Positions 8,408-16,947 of a stretch of 64,000 bases of DNA are shown piece after piece. Below the pieces are notes generated by a model. It saw only the letters and a list, made by a program, of their open reading frames with translations. It ran no database searches and was not told the origin of the DNA. Position numbers and translations under genes: made by a program. This DNA is from Fischerella sp. PCC 9431 (GTDB lineage Bacteria > Cyanobacteriota > Cyanobacteriia > Cyanobacteriales > Nostocaceae): positions 1,662,730 to 1,726,729 of the forward strand of contig NZ_KE650771.1 of the NCBI RefSeq assembly GCF_000447295.1, in the 5' to 3' direction. How positions within the stretch are numbered: the first letter of the stretch is position 1; every line of letters begins with the position of its first letter.

Positions 8408-8641
8408 TTATCTAGGATAAATATGGAGTCTAGGCGCTACCCCTGGATTGACGATCGCTGCTAACTCTTCAGAAGACAATTTGCTCAGTTCAGTCTCTAG
8501 TTCTTCTACTGTGAAGTCATAGCCACGTTCTTGAGCAATCTGGATGAAGGTTTCTGGGTTTGCTGCTGCTTTGAGTCTTTCCTTTAATGCTTGATCTTGT
8601 TTAACTGCTTTGAAAAGTTGAGCTGCATTATTCTGTGTCAT
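8408..8641 (-). CDS. Nif11-type leader-peptide family protein
   Basis: 77 residues: a Nif11 domain (LFKAVKQDQALKERLKAAAN, then FIQIAQERGYDFTVEELE) and a short tail ending PGVAPRLHIYPR. AGGAGAG precedes the ATG at good spacing. In RiPP precursors the Nif11 leader is followed by a Gly-Gly cleavage motif and a Cys/Ser/Thr-rich core. Here there is no such motif and no core, and no lanthionine synthetase, radical enzyme or peptidase-transporter lies in the window. It therefore belongs to the short, conserved orphan type with the PGV-PR-H--PR tail seen in many cyanobacteria; function unknown. Confidence 0.75.
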   Translation of the reverse strand: MTQNNAAQLFKAVKQDQALKERLKAAANPETFIQIAQERGYDFTVEELETELSKLSSEELAAIVNPGVAPRLHIYPR

Positions 8642-8939
8642 GTCAGTCTCTCCTATTTGAAATATCAGATTTAAATGTGGTTATTTAACTCCTGTGGTCT
8701 CACCAAATTCACTCAAGGTCGTTGCTAACTAAAGTCTTACTACTTCAATCTTGAACTAAAGAGGAGAATGTCTGATTAACTTTGACAAAAAAATATAAGT
8801 TTACACTTGATTGGTGAGGCGATCGCTCTCTCTTCAGCTATTGGATAGAGCCAAGCGCTACGGAGTAGCACCATTAGCTAGAGGAGACAAAACTGCTGAT
8901 TCTGTAAAATTGCACTTGTTGTCAGGATCACACAGGTAA

Positions 8940-9497
8940 GTGAAAGTGCAAATTTTTCAATGTTTCAACCGACTCAAACACCAGAATTTCAAATTTGTAC
9001 TTACTCCAATAGTATTTTTGGGAACAAGTGCTAGTCTTTTACTCTACAGCACTAATGCTCATGCTGCTGAACAAGTTGTTTTAAAGTACGGTAACTTCCA
9101 AGGCGTAGTTTCTGTAAAAGAATTAAATCAGTTTGTGGAAACTGGCAAAACTACGCCCACACTCACAGGTTATTTACAAGCATCTCAACAAAAGCCTTCT
9201 GTTGCTCGTCAGGCCCTCACAGCAGGAATAAAAGCCGATCCAGCCTTTTTAAACAACTTATTGTCGAGCTGGGCGGGGCCTATCTTGGTTAACCAAATTG
9301 GTGAGGTAGTTCATCCTCCCGCCAAACAACTAGATGAGCAAGCAATGCGAACAGCTTTGAGTGAATCTATTAGTCAAAATGGTGAAGTGACGCTGCTAGG
9401 AGCAATTCGTAACTATCCTGGTACGACCGTTGAAATTGAGGGAGATCGCCTGATCCCGGTTTATCAAAGACTAAGCCAGTTTGCGAAAAACTTTTGA
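8940..9497 (+). CDS. secreted stand-alone DUF1400 domain protein
   Basis: 185 residues from a GTG. Hydrophobic signal segment about residues 18-40 ending AHA, then a DUF1400 domain (VVLKYGNFQGVVSVKELNQF, ETGKTTPTL, ADPAFLNNLLSSWAG). In cyanobacteria DUF1400 is usually the N-terminal part of an alpha/beta hydrolase. Here the protein stops after the domain, with no hydrolase segment downstream, so this is either a natural single-domain member or a truncated one. Periplasmic location inferred. Confidence 0.7.
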   Translation: MKVQIFQCFNRLKHQNFKFVLTPIVFLGTSASLLLYSTNAHAAEQVVLKYGNFQGVVSVKELNQFVETGKTTPTLTGYLQASQQKPSVARQALTAGIKADPAFLNNLLSSWAGPILVNQIGEVVHPPAKQLDEQAMRTALSESISQNGEVTLLGAIRNYPGTTVEIEGDRLIPVYQRLSQFAKNF

Positions 9498-9685
9498 GCA
9501 TAGCTCATGAAGCAAGAAAATAGTTTATTTCTGGAAAGACAACTACTCAGGTTGTAGATCTTTGTATAGACCAATCCAATCGTTGTGAGGAGTAAGTGAT
9601 AAAAAAGATTTGTGAATTTTATTGATCGCTGAATTGGTCTAGAAACAGAAGAATTACGCTATCTGATTGGTAGAAGTGTCAGTCC

Positions 9686-9892
9686 ATGCATACACATACA
9701 CTATTGAATAAACTTTTAGCTTACATGCTTATTGCTACCTTAGTAGGCTGTGCTACTCAACAGAGTGAGCAAATACAGCAAACAGACGTTGAGCAGTTTA
9801 GTTCTAGTGAAGGACAGCAGCAGTGTTCGCGTATTGAAGTGCGCCAAAACAATGGCAAAACTGAGGTCAAGCGCTCAAACGATTGTTATTAG
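9686..9892 (+). CDS. small lipoprotein
   Basis: 68 residues. A signal peptide ends in a lipobox TLVGC with the acylated Cys at about residue 22, followed by a Gln/Ser-rich linker and a short tail with two more Cys (QQCSRIEV, SNDCY). Family unknown; probably anchored to a membrane facing the periplasm. Weak ribosome site. Confidence 0.6.
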   Translation: MHTHTLLNKLLAYMLIATLVGCATQQSEQIQQTDVEQFSSSEGQQQCSRIEVRQNNGKTEVKRSNDCY

Positions 9893-9976
9893 TGCGATCT
9901 ATTGCCGATTTACCCCCGCATCTACCTCTGCAAAAAGTATATTAACTAACCCAATGCCAACACCAGCGTGTTTTGA

Positions 9977-10633
9977 TTACCAAACAAATGGAATTAGGCG
10001 ACTACTAGATTTCTGATACTCAGGATAGTTTTGATATTTAGCAGACATTGACTGTTCTTTTTGGAACACTCGCTGCACATATATAAGTAATATCACGGTT
10101 GGAACTAAATAAGCCCAAACGGAACCAGCTACAACTGCAAAACTCAGATACCGTAATAAATCACCAAAGTAATTGATGTTACGGGAAAAGCGCCAGATAT
10201 TATCACTAACTAATTCTGCACCGTATTGCTTGGCTGTCAATTTTTGGATATCGGCGGTGGCGTTGATGAGGCTACCGAAGATGTATAAAGGTAATGCAAC
10301 AGCAGTGGCGATCGCTGATATGGGAACAGGATTGATAAATGCTAGGTATCCTGGTAAAGAATAAAAAATACCAACAAATAACAATGCCAAAATTAATCCA
10401 CTAAATCCCACTGGTTCACTAAATATCTGTCGCCTTTGGGGAAAAAGCCACTGTTCTAGCAACCACCAGAGACAATAGCTGACATGTAAACACAGATATA
10501 TTACTTGTCGTAAATCTTGGATACCAAAAATAAAGCTAAAACTTAATAACAAGACGATAGTCAAAGCTTTTGCGATATTAATCGCTGTCAATGACGTCAA
10601 GCCTGTTTTTTCGTCGTTGCTGATGTTTTGCAT
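9977..10633 (-). CDS. membrane protein of the DUF1295/isoprenylcysteine methyltransferase-like group
   Basis: 218 residues starting at the ATG at 10633, which has AAGGA seven bases upstream (an in-frame TTG two codons earlier is too close to that site). Five to six membrane spans. The C-terminal part has DNIWRFSRNINYFGDLLRYL and ends with KYQNYPEYQKSSSRLIPF, the pattern of the steroid 5-alpha-reductase C-terminal/ICMT-like fold (RN-NY-G, Y-Y---K--RLIPF). Substrate unknown. It lies just downstream of an SDR gene on the same strand (15 bases after that gene's stop), so the two may form a small operon acting on a hydrophobic substrate. Confidence 0.7.
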   Translation of the reverse strand: MQNISNDEKTGLTSLTAINIAKALTIVLLLSFSFIFGIQDLRQVIYLCLHVSYCLWWLLEQWLFPQRRQIFSEPVGFSGLILALLFVGIFYSLPGYLAFINPVPISAIATAVALPLYIFGSLINATADIQKLTAKQYGAELVSDNIWRFSRNINYFGDLLRYLSFAVVAGSVWAYLVPTVILLIYVQRVFQKEQSMSAKYQNYPEYQKSSSRLIPFVW

Positions 10634-10648
10634 TAACAATTCCTTATT

Positions 10649-11431
10649 TTAACTGCGTCGATTTACAAGTGTGGCGCTAGCTTGATCAACAGGCATCAAG
10701 ATGACTTGATTAATATTGACATGAGCTGGTCGGGTGGCGCAAAAAAAGACCACATCAGCAACATCTTCAGCAGTCAGGGGGGTGACTCCTTGATAAACCT
10801 TATCAGCGCGTTCTGTATCACCATGAAATCGCACTTCGCTAAATTCTGTTTCTACCATACCGGGATCAACAGAAGTGACTTTTATCGAAGTTCCTAATAA
10901 ATCTTGTTTTAAGCCTTCCGAAATTGCTCTGACTGCTGCTTTTGTACCGCAATAAACGTTACCACCAGGGTAAGTTTGATAGCCTGCGATCGAACCAATA
11001 TTGATCACATGACCGCGATCGCGACTTACCATTCCAGGGACAACATAGCGACTGAGGTAGAGTAAACCTTTAATATTGGTATCAATCATTTCTTCCCAGT
11101 CTTCAAATTTACCCTGATAAAGTTTGTCTAAACCACGACTTAAACCTGCATTATTAATCAGAATATCAATTTCTGACCAAGCGCTAGGAAGACTAGATAT
11201 AGCAGATTCAACAGCAGAGCGATCGCGTACATCTAACTTTAATAAATGTATCTGCTCAGACTTGTCATGATCAGTCTCTACAAGACTATCTGCTAATTCC
11301 TGCAAACGTTCTTGACGTCGCGCGGCTAAAATCAATTTTGCGCCAGCACTAGCAAACAATTTGGCACAAGCAGCACCAATACCGCTACTTGCACCAGTAA
11401 TGAGAACAATTTGATTTTGGAGAGAAAGCAT
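10649..11431 (-). CDS. short-chain dehydrogenase/reductase (YdfG-like)
   Basis: 260 residues, a classical SDR. Cofactor motif TGASSGIG at residues 12-19, an Arg pair in AARRQER suggesting NADP(H), NNAG at 93-96, catalytic Ser147, Tyr160 and Lys164 (GSIAG, VYCGTK), and DPGMVETEF. Closest in style to 3-hydroxy acid/serine dehydrogenases of the YdfG group. Cytoplasmic; substrate not predictable. It precedes the DUF1295-like membrane protein with a very short gap. Confidence 0.85.
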   Translation of the reverse strand: MLSLQNQIVLITGASSGIGAACAKLFASAGAKLILAARRQERLQELADSLVETDHDKSEQIHLLKLDVRDRSAVESAISSLPSAWSEIDILINNAGLSRGLDKLYQGKFEDWEEMIDTNIKGLLYLSRYVVPGMVSRDRGHVINIGSIAGYQTYPGGNVYCGTKAAVRAISEGLKQDLLGTSIKVTSVDPGMVETEFSEVRFHGDTERADKVYQGVTPLTAEDVADVVFFCATRPAHVNINQVILMPVDQASATLVNRRS

Positions 11432-11434
11432 TTT

Positions 11435-11490
11435 TGGTCAAGAGTCAATGGTCAAGGGTCAATGGTCAAGGGTCAATAGTCAAGGGTCAA
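11435..11490 (+). repeat. 14-bp tandem repeat (STRR type)
   Basis: Four imperfect copies of GGTCAAGGGTCAAT between the SDR gene and the NTF2-like gene. Typical short tandem repeat of filamentous cyanobacterial intergenic DNA; an inverted copy (TTGACCCTTGA) follows at about 11510. Confidence 0.75.
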
Positions 11491-11539
11491 TATAAAATTA
11501 CCTGGAAAATTGACCCTTGATTCTGGACAAATGACTAAA

Positions 11540-12352
11540 TTATTTTGTCACCACTTGCATTCGTTGAGTGATCATTGTCATACCATCTCCACGCATGATC
11601 ACCGCCGAAACCCATTGACTACCAGGAGTCATGGGTGCTTTACCGACTTTGAAAATACCACCAGATGAAAGTAATTCTAAATCTACGGGTGTAGGACTGA
11701 GATATTTGTTTGCTTTGATTGGTTCTTCCAAAGCTGTTCCCAAAATATAATCTTCGCCTAGAGGTTCTTGGACGATCGCATCAAAACTGTATTGCTGACC
11801 AACTTTAACTTGTTGTGGTAATTTAAAATCAATTTGTGGTGGTTGACTACCAGCAGTAACTTGAGTACGTTCTGACAAAATATCTTGGCGAATGATTTTT
11901 CCCCCAGAAATTTGCTGACGTGATGTAATAGTGGCTGATAAAGCCATATTGTTATTTTTCGGAGAAGGTAAGCCAGTTATTTTTGTCACCGTATCAGCGA
12001 CAATCACATTACCTTGAGGTTTCCAAGATTGCAGCTGCGTAGTGTATTTGAGTTGGGGGTATTGTTTCCACAATGTATTCAAAGCTTGTTCCATGCTTTG
12101 ATAGTTTAATCCATCTCCATGCCTGAAGTTGGGACTGTAGAACTGCATTACTCCTTTGACATTACGCTGGTTTGCTGCTGTATCAATTTGTGTCAATAAG
12201 TTATTGATCTCTGGGGGTGCATTTGGTGAGGTGCTAGCTTGAGCGCATTTCCAACCAGTAGTAAAACCAAGAGTCAGTAGTAGCAAAAGTATCCAACGGT
12301 TGGATGGGAAGCGTGATTGGCGTTTAGATAGTAGGATAATCAGTCTACGCAT
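11540..12352 (-). CDS. secreted NTF2-like protein
   Basis: 270 residues. N-terminal signal segment at about residues 20-40 (ILLLLLTLGF) ending near AQAS; then an NTF2/SnoaL-like domain of about 110 residues (INNLLTQIDTAANQRNVKGV, MQFYSPNFRHGDGLNY) and a C-terminal beta-rich region of about 100 residues. No catalytic residues recognised; a ligand-binding or periplasmic structural role is possible. Divergent from murG across 158 bases. Confidence 0.65.
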   Translation of the reverse strand: MRRLIILLSKRQSRFPSNRWILLLLLTLGFTTGWKCAQASTSPNAPPEINNLLTQIDTAANQRNVKGVMQFYSPNFRHGDGLNYQSMEQALNTLWKQYPQLKYTTQLQSWKPQGNVIVADTVTKITGLPSPKNNNMALSATITSRQQISGGKIIRQDILSERTQVTAGSQPPQIDFKLPQQVKVGQQYSFDAIVQEPLGEDYILGTALEEPIKANKYLSPTPVDLELLSSGGIFKVGKAPMTPGSQWVSAVIMRGDGMTMITQRMQVVTK

Positions 12353-12510
12353 TGGTATTAAATTGGTAGTTTGACTACAAAAGAGATTCCCGTTTTAAAA
12401 TCAAACCCACAAAGTAAAGCTGTTATAGATTAAATTCCGAAACAGTTTACAACAAGGTAGGGAAATTGTTTTATCTTAGTGAAACTAAGCGTTGACATGG
12501 TAGTGGTCAG

Positions 12511-13584
12511 ATGGCAGACGCACCAATAAAATTATTGATAGCAGCAAGTGGAACTGGCGGACATTTATTTCCAGCGATCGCATTAGCGCAAGAATTGCCA
12601 GATTATCAAATTGAATGGTTGGGTGTACCCAATCGGCTAGAAACTCAACTTGTCCCTCAACAGTATAGATTGAATACCATTTCTGTTGAAGGATTTCAAA
12701 AAGGTTTTGGCATCTCATCGCTACTGACTGTAAGTAAACTGATCAGTTCCATTCTTAAAGTTAGGAAAATTTTACAAAACGGTCAATTTCAGGGAGTATT
12801 TACCACAGGAGGATATATTGCTGGACCAGCAGTAATTGCGGCGCGATCGCTAGGGATACCCGTAGTACTCCACGAATCGAATGCTTTACCAGGAAAAGTC
12901 ACGCGATTTTTCGGCCCTTGGTGTAATGCAGTCGCGATAGGATTTGAAGTTGCTGCCAATTATTTACCCCGTGCCAAGACAATTTATACTAGTACTCCGG
13001 TACGGGCGGAATTTTTAAAACCGGGGATCGCCGCATCACTAGATTTAGGTATTCCTGAGAATGTACCTGTGATCGTCGTCTTTGGTGGTAGTCAAGGCGC
13101 AGTCGCTATTAACAAGTTGGTGCGTGAGTGTGCAACAGCTTGGTTTGATGTTGGTGCTTGGGTTGTACATTTGACAGGCGATAAAGATCCAGAAGCAGAA
13201 AGTTTAAAACATCCGCAGTATATATCTCTGCCTTTTTATAACAACATGGCAGGATTGCTGCAACGCGCAAATTTAGCCATCAGTCGTTCTGGTGCAGGTA
13301 GTCTCACAGAATTAGCGGTGTGTGGTACGCCTGCAATTTTAATTCCTTATCCGTTTGCAGCAGAAGATCATCAAACCTACAATGCCAAAGTATTTACCTC
13401 AGTTGGTGCAGCATTGATGTTTCAGCAAACACAATTGACAGTTGAGAAATTACAAACAGAGGTTTTGCACCTGTTACAGTCACCACAACAGTTACAAGCA
13501 ATGGGAGAAAAAGCTAAAACCATTGCACCTACTGATAGTGCAGAGAAATTAGCGCAGTTAGTCCGGGAAATGGTAGAAAAATAA
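12511..13584 (+). CDS. murG: MurG, UDP-GlcNAc:undecaprenyl-PP-MurNAc-pentapeptide GlcNAc transferase
   Basis: 357 residues, the normal length. It adds GlcNAc to lipid I to make lipid II on the cytoplasmic face of the membrane. Glycine-rich GTGGH at residues 14-18, VFTTGGYIAGPA, HESNALPGK, FGGSQGA and the UDP-GlcNAc site RSGAGSLTELAVCGTPAILIP are all present. The gene has its own start (ATG at 12511) with a weak ribosome site and is not in a division cluster here, as is common in cyanobacteria. Confidence 0.97.
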   Translation: MADAPIKLLIAASGTGGHLFPAIALAQELPDYQIEWLGVPNRLETQLVPQQYRLNTISVEGFQKGFGISSLLTVSKLISSILKVRKILQNGQFQGVFTTGGYIAGPAVIAARSLGIPVVLHESNALPGKVTRFFGPWCNAVAIGFEVAANYLPRAKTIYTSTPVRAEFLKPGIAASLDLGIPENVPVIVVFGGSQGAVAINKLVRECATAWFDVGAWVVHLTGDKDPEAESLKHPQYISLPFYNNMAGLLQRANLAISRSGAGSLTELAVCGTPAILIPYPFAAEDHQTYNAKVFTSVGAALMFQQTQLTVEKLQTEVLHLLQSPQQLQAMGEKAKTIAPTDSAEKLAQLVREMVEK

Positions 13585-13643
13585 AGAAAATATTATGTAT
13601 ACGAAGAAAAAGCGAATTTTAACAAAAGCAAACAATTGTGCTT

Positions 13644-14102
13644 ATGGGTAGCTTCATCAAGCGATCGCTATGTTATCCTTTCACGGCTTCCTTACTCATC
13701 GGGTTAACCTGTCACTCAACTATTGCTCGAAGTCACAGTAAATATTTTCAGACTCAATATGTTCAGATTGAGCAAAAATCCTCTAAAACTATCAAGATTA
13801 CTCAGGCTACTCCAGCAATTGATGAAAAAACAGCCTTCAACTTAGTTTGGAAACTACCACAAGTACAACGTAAAGCTAGAGAAATTGAAAAACTTTCAAA
13901 CGGAAAAATACGTGTTGCTGCGAAGGTTGATAGTTCTCCAACTCCAGAAGCACCTTACTACACAGTGCAAATCTATGAAAATCATGTAGATTACATCGAC
14001 ACGATTTATTGGTTTCGTGTCTTGAATCCGAGCGGTGATATCCAAGTTCTAGATATTATTAAGAATGAATACGTATCTTTAGAAGCATGGAAACAAAATT
14101 AA
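13644..14102 (+). CDS. secreted hypothetical protein
   Basis: 152 residues from the ATG at 13644 (a GTG two codons upstream is equally open). Signal peptide through about residue 30, then roughly 120 residues with TAFNLVWKLPQVQRKAREIE and YYTVQIYENHVDYIDTIYWF. No enzyme motif; family not recognised. It follows murG by about 60 bases and might be read through, but no functional link is evident. Confidence 0.55.
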   Translation: MGSFIKRSLCYPFTASLLIGLTCHSTIARSHSKYFQTQYVQIEQKSSKTIKITQATPAIDEKTAFNLVWKLPQVQRKAREIEKLSNGKIRVAAKVDSSPTPEAPYYTVQIYENHVDYIDTIYWFRVLNPSGDIQVLDIIKNEYVSLEAWKQN

Positions 14103-14133
14103 ATCAGGAAGGAATAGAAAATCATGATTGATA

Positions 14134-14200
14134 ATTGTACAGACACTATTAATCGCATCTCTATAAATTGTACAGACGCGATTGATCGCGTCTCTAACTG
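14134..14200. repeat. dispersed palindrome (GACGCGAT/ATCGCGTC family), two degenerate copies
   Basis: Two adjacent copies of a TGTACAGACGCGATTNATCGCGTCTCT-type palindrome, the first degraded. The same palindrome family recurs near 25556, 26072, 38638 and 55240. Confidence 0.65.
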
Positions 14201-14213
14201 ATAACTTACGTAA

Positions 14214-14471
14214 ATGTCTCAAACAAAACCTATTAGTCCTTGGAAATTCAAGCCTTGGTGGTGTCAGCCCTGGTCTATACTGCTCACAGGCGTCAGCTTG
14301 ATTAGTGGTAGTTGGATAATATTTAAAATTGCTTGGCTGACAGTTCTGATTGCCATTCCTGTACTCACATGGATGGGTTTTTTCCTATTAATCTGGCCGC
14401 CATTAATGATTCGCAGTGGTATTTTGGAGTCGTATCAATTATCAATAAATGAAAATACAGATAAAAGATAA
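14214..14471 (+). CDS. two-span membrane protein (DUF6737-like)
   Basis: 85 residues. A Trp-rich N-terminus (PWKFKPWWCQPWSI) precedes two hydrophobic spans at about residues 22-45 and 47-70. The pattern matches small conserved cyanobacterial membrane proteins that I recall as DUF6737; no function known. The last ~15 residues are polar. Confidence 0.6.
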   Translation: MSQTKPISPWKFKPWWCQPWSILLTGVSLISGSWIIFKIAWLTVLIAIPVLTWMGFFLLIWPPLMIRSGILESYQLSINENTDKR

Positions 14472-14540
14472 AAATCGTTAATTGTTGATGGTTGTGAGTT
14501 GGTATTTTTTCCAAACAAGCAACAATCAACAACTAATACA

Positions 14541-15452
14541 CTAATTCTGTATTCGAGTCATTTCAAATAATTGTTGGGCATTTCTTCCTAAGAAAGCATC
14601 AAACAAAACTTTTTTTCCTGATTCTTCTTCCACCATATAGCGCTGGGCGATTTCGTAGTAAGCGTAAGTCCAGGGAATCTGAATTTCTGTATCAGTCAAC
14701 TCATCTAATACTGTTACTATCTCTGTTACTGCTTGCGTTGCTGTTTGTCTTAAGCCACTGCTAACATCGCCTTCAATTTCTGACTTCATCGGTACGCCTA
14801 GCTTTGCTAAAGCACGAGCTGTAGAATCAATATCTGGATACTCTGAAGTATTCTGGCGATTAACATCGCCTGTAAAGTGGTTGACTGCATAACCATGTAA
14901 TAATACCCAAGCACCGTATTGACTAACTTTATTGACTTCTTCGACTATAGAACGTCGGGGAGGTTGCCAAGGGCAAGTAAAAATTTTCAGGAGTTCCTTG
15001 GCAAGACGTTCGGTATCATAGTTGAAGCTATTAATAATTGCTGAATAACTTAGTAAATTGACACCACTTACCGTTTGTTGAATGAGTTGAATAGTTTGTG
15101 GTGGTAACTCATCCACAATCAACTCACTAATAAACAACTTGGGTAAATTGAATTCTGCTTGTTGAGGATGACGATAATGACGGGCATAGAGATGAGTCTC
15201 ACTAAATGTATACTCTCCAGCTGCCTCATAACCTAAAGCTTCGGCGAATTTCCCCAAATACTCAATCCCCAAGTTGACTTTACCCTGTGGACTATCCACA
15301 GCCATACGTAAAGACCGAAAAGCAATGTGATCATTAGCAACAGTACCACCTGCTTTAGTAATCATTTGTGCATAGGTTTGGGCATATCTTACCCTGCTGC
15401 TATAATCTCGCCAAAGAAGTTCCCATAGTTGACCGGCAATTTTGGGGTTCAT
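14541..15452 (-). CDS. DUF1338 family Fe(II) oxygenase-like protein (HglS/YdcJ superfamily)
   Basis: 303 residues. DUF1338 proteins belong to the VOC-type metalloenzymes; the characterised member HglS converts 2-oxoadipate to 2-hydroxyglutarate. Family features: DHIAFRSL at about residues 41-48 (first metal His), HGYAVNHFTG near 197-206 (second His), and LFEMT near the C-terminus (candidate Glu ligand, LFEST in relatives). That set suggests an intact metal site. Substrate in this organism unknown; cytoplasmic; monocistronic. Confidence 0.8.
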   Translation of the reverse strand: MNPKIAGQLWELLWRDYSSRVRYAQTYAQMITKAGGTVANDHIAFRSLRMAVDSPQGKVNLGIEYLGKFAEALGYEAAGEYTFSETHLYARHYRHPQQAEFNLPKLFISELIVDELPPQTIQLIQQTVSGVNLLSYSAIINSFNYDTERLAKELLKIFTCPWQPPRRSIVEEVNKVSQYGAWVLLHGYAVNHFTGDVNRQNTSEYPDIDSTARALAKLGVPMKSEIEGDVSSGLRQTATQAVTEIVTVLDELTDTEIQIPWTYAYYEIAQRYMVEEESGKKVLFDAFLGRNAQQLFEMTRIQN

Positions 15453-15571
15453 ATGAATTTGAGTGAACTGCTTATGTTGATATTAACTACAAACACACTC
15501 GCACAGAGCAAATGAACTCACTGTTGCTGGTAATTGAGATAGGAAGGAAAACTAACAACTTGATAAAGTTC

Positions 15572-16462
15572 TCAATTTCTTCTTGTGTTTGTGAAACTTC
15601 TTGAACTTGCTGCGTGTAAAGCCCATCCTAAATTTGTAGGCTGTTCATAAACCCGCTTCAGTGTGTTCACATCTCTTGCAGAAATGGATGGCGGGTTGCG
15701 AACTTGTGAAAAGTATAATGCATCACTTTGCAATTGGCTATGTCCCCATATACCCAAAGCATGTCCTAGTTCGTGGCGAGCAGCAGCTAAAAGATATATA
15801 CCTGTTTGACTCGGACTAAGCAAAATAGTAAATTTATGGTATAAAATATATTGCTTTTTATATAATTCGTAAGTAGTTTGAGCGGAACGCGCACGGGGAA
15901 TGTTGCTGTTAGGTAATTTTTGCAGTGGTGGGTTTTTCCTAAAAATCGCAATATCGGCTAATTTCTGGTTTTCGACTACTTGTAAAGGTAAATAAGCATT
16001 CCACTCTTGTACAGCCTGCAAGACATTATTAACCCATGCTTGGGCTTGTTTAGTATCTATTACCTGGGGTGTTTCTATATAAACCTTAACGGGAAACTGT
16101 GACCAAACTAAATAACCGACTTGCGTCGGTACAACTTGAGAAAAGTAGTCACCGCTATTTGTCTGATCTTGCCACTGCGCCAGTGTAGGCGGTAGGGGAT
16201 GGGGTTGAGGTGTGCTTGTAATGGAGGGAGAAATGGCAAAAGACTGCACGTTAGTTAAGATCACGAGCAGTCCAGTAATAATAGCCAATCCTGTAAATAC
16301 AAGTAAACGCCGCCAAATAAAACTTTTTGAAATATTGGGGGTTGGGGAGCGAGCATTGGGAGAAGACGCGGTGACAAGGGAGAGTAGGTGACGCGGAGAA
16401 TCTACCAAAAATATTCTCTGTGTCCCCATGTCCCCATGTCCCCGTCTCCCCGTGTCCCCCAT
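15572..16462 (-). CDS. membrane-anchored matrixin-type zinc metalloprotease
   Basis: Up to 296 residues. Zinc motif HELGHALGIWGH (HExxHxxGxxH) near residue 230, as in matrixins. One hydrophobic segment near residues 52-70 (LLVFTGLAIITGLLVIL) should act as signal anchor, with the protease in the periplasm. The first ~45 codons are low-complexity DNA made of GTCCCC-type repeats (MGDTGRRGHGDMGTQ), so the real start is probably further in; I see no good alternative start with a ribosome site. The catalytic domain itself looks complete. Confidence 0.75.
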   Translation of the reverse strand: MGDTGRRGHGDMGTQRIFLVDSPRHLLSLVTASSPNARSPTPNISKSFIWRRLLVFTGLAIITGLLVILTNVQSFAISPSITSTPQPHPLPPTLAQWQDQTNSGDYFSQVVPTQVGYLVWSQFPVKVYIETPQVIDTKQAQAWVNNVLQAVQEWNAYLPLQVVENQKLADIAIFRKNPPLQKLPNSNIPRARSAQTTYELYKKQYILYHKFTILLSPSQTGIYLLAAARHELGHALGIWGHSQLQSDALYFSQVRNPPSISARDVNTLKRVYEQPTNLGWALHAASSRSFTNTRRN

Positions 16463-16485
16463 GTCCTCCTCATCCTCCTTGTCTT
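16417..16485 (+). repeat. GTCCCCAT-type short tandem repeat
   Basis: Imperfect 8-9 base units (GTCCCCAT, GTCTCCCC, GTCCTCCT). The repeat overlaps the annotated 5' end of the matrixin-like gene, which makes that start doubtful. Confidence 0.7.
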
Positions 16486-16511
16486 CTCCCCACTTCTCAC
16501 CCTCTCCATGT

Positions 16512-16745
16512 TTACTTAGGGAGCCAGCCAGCGCTCAAAACAATGGATAATCCAAGGAAAATGACTGTCAATGCCCATGTTACTTGGTTTAATGTTTTTT
16601 CTGCACTTTTAGTGCTGCTAAATAATTGGGCTTGTCCACCAATGGCTCCGATACCATCACCTTTGGGGCTATGTAACAATACTAGGACGGTCAAAGCAAC
16701 AGCAGAGAAAACCCAGATACCTTGTACAACGTTATAAACGGTCAT
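16512..16745 (-). CDS. secG: SecG, preprotein translocase subunit
   Basis: 77 residues with two membrane spans (about 5-25 and 54-74) joined by the conserved loop HSPKGDGIGAIGG and LFSSTKSAEKTLNQVTW. SecG is the small helper subunit of the SecYEG channel. It lies about 200 bases downstream of gpmI on the same strand; co-transcription is possible. Confidence 0.93.
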   Translation of the reverse strand: MTVYNVVQGIWVFSAVALTVLVLLHSPKGDGIGAIGGQAQLFSSTKSAEKTLNQVTWALTVIFLGLSIVLSAGWLPK

Positions 16746-16947
16746 AGTGGCAATGTGTTTGTGAATTATGAATTATGAACTATGTTAAGTAAGTCGGCGG
16801 AAATAAGCAGAATTATATTACGAAACATAAACATCATTGAAACCTTTACCAATGAAAAATGACAAAGAACAAATGATAATCCTCGCCACTAGTTTCAGTG
16901 TGCCGACCTACTTAAATTTTCATTCATAATTCACTATTATCAACTTT

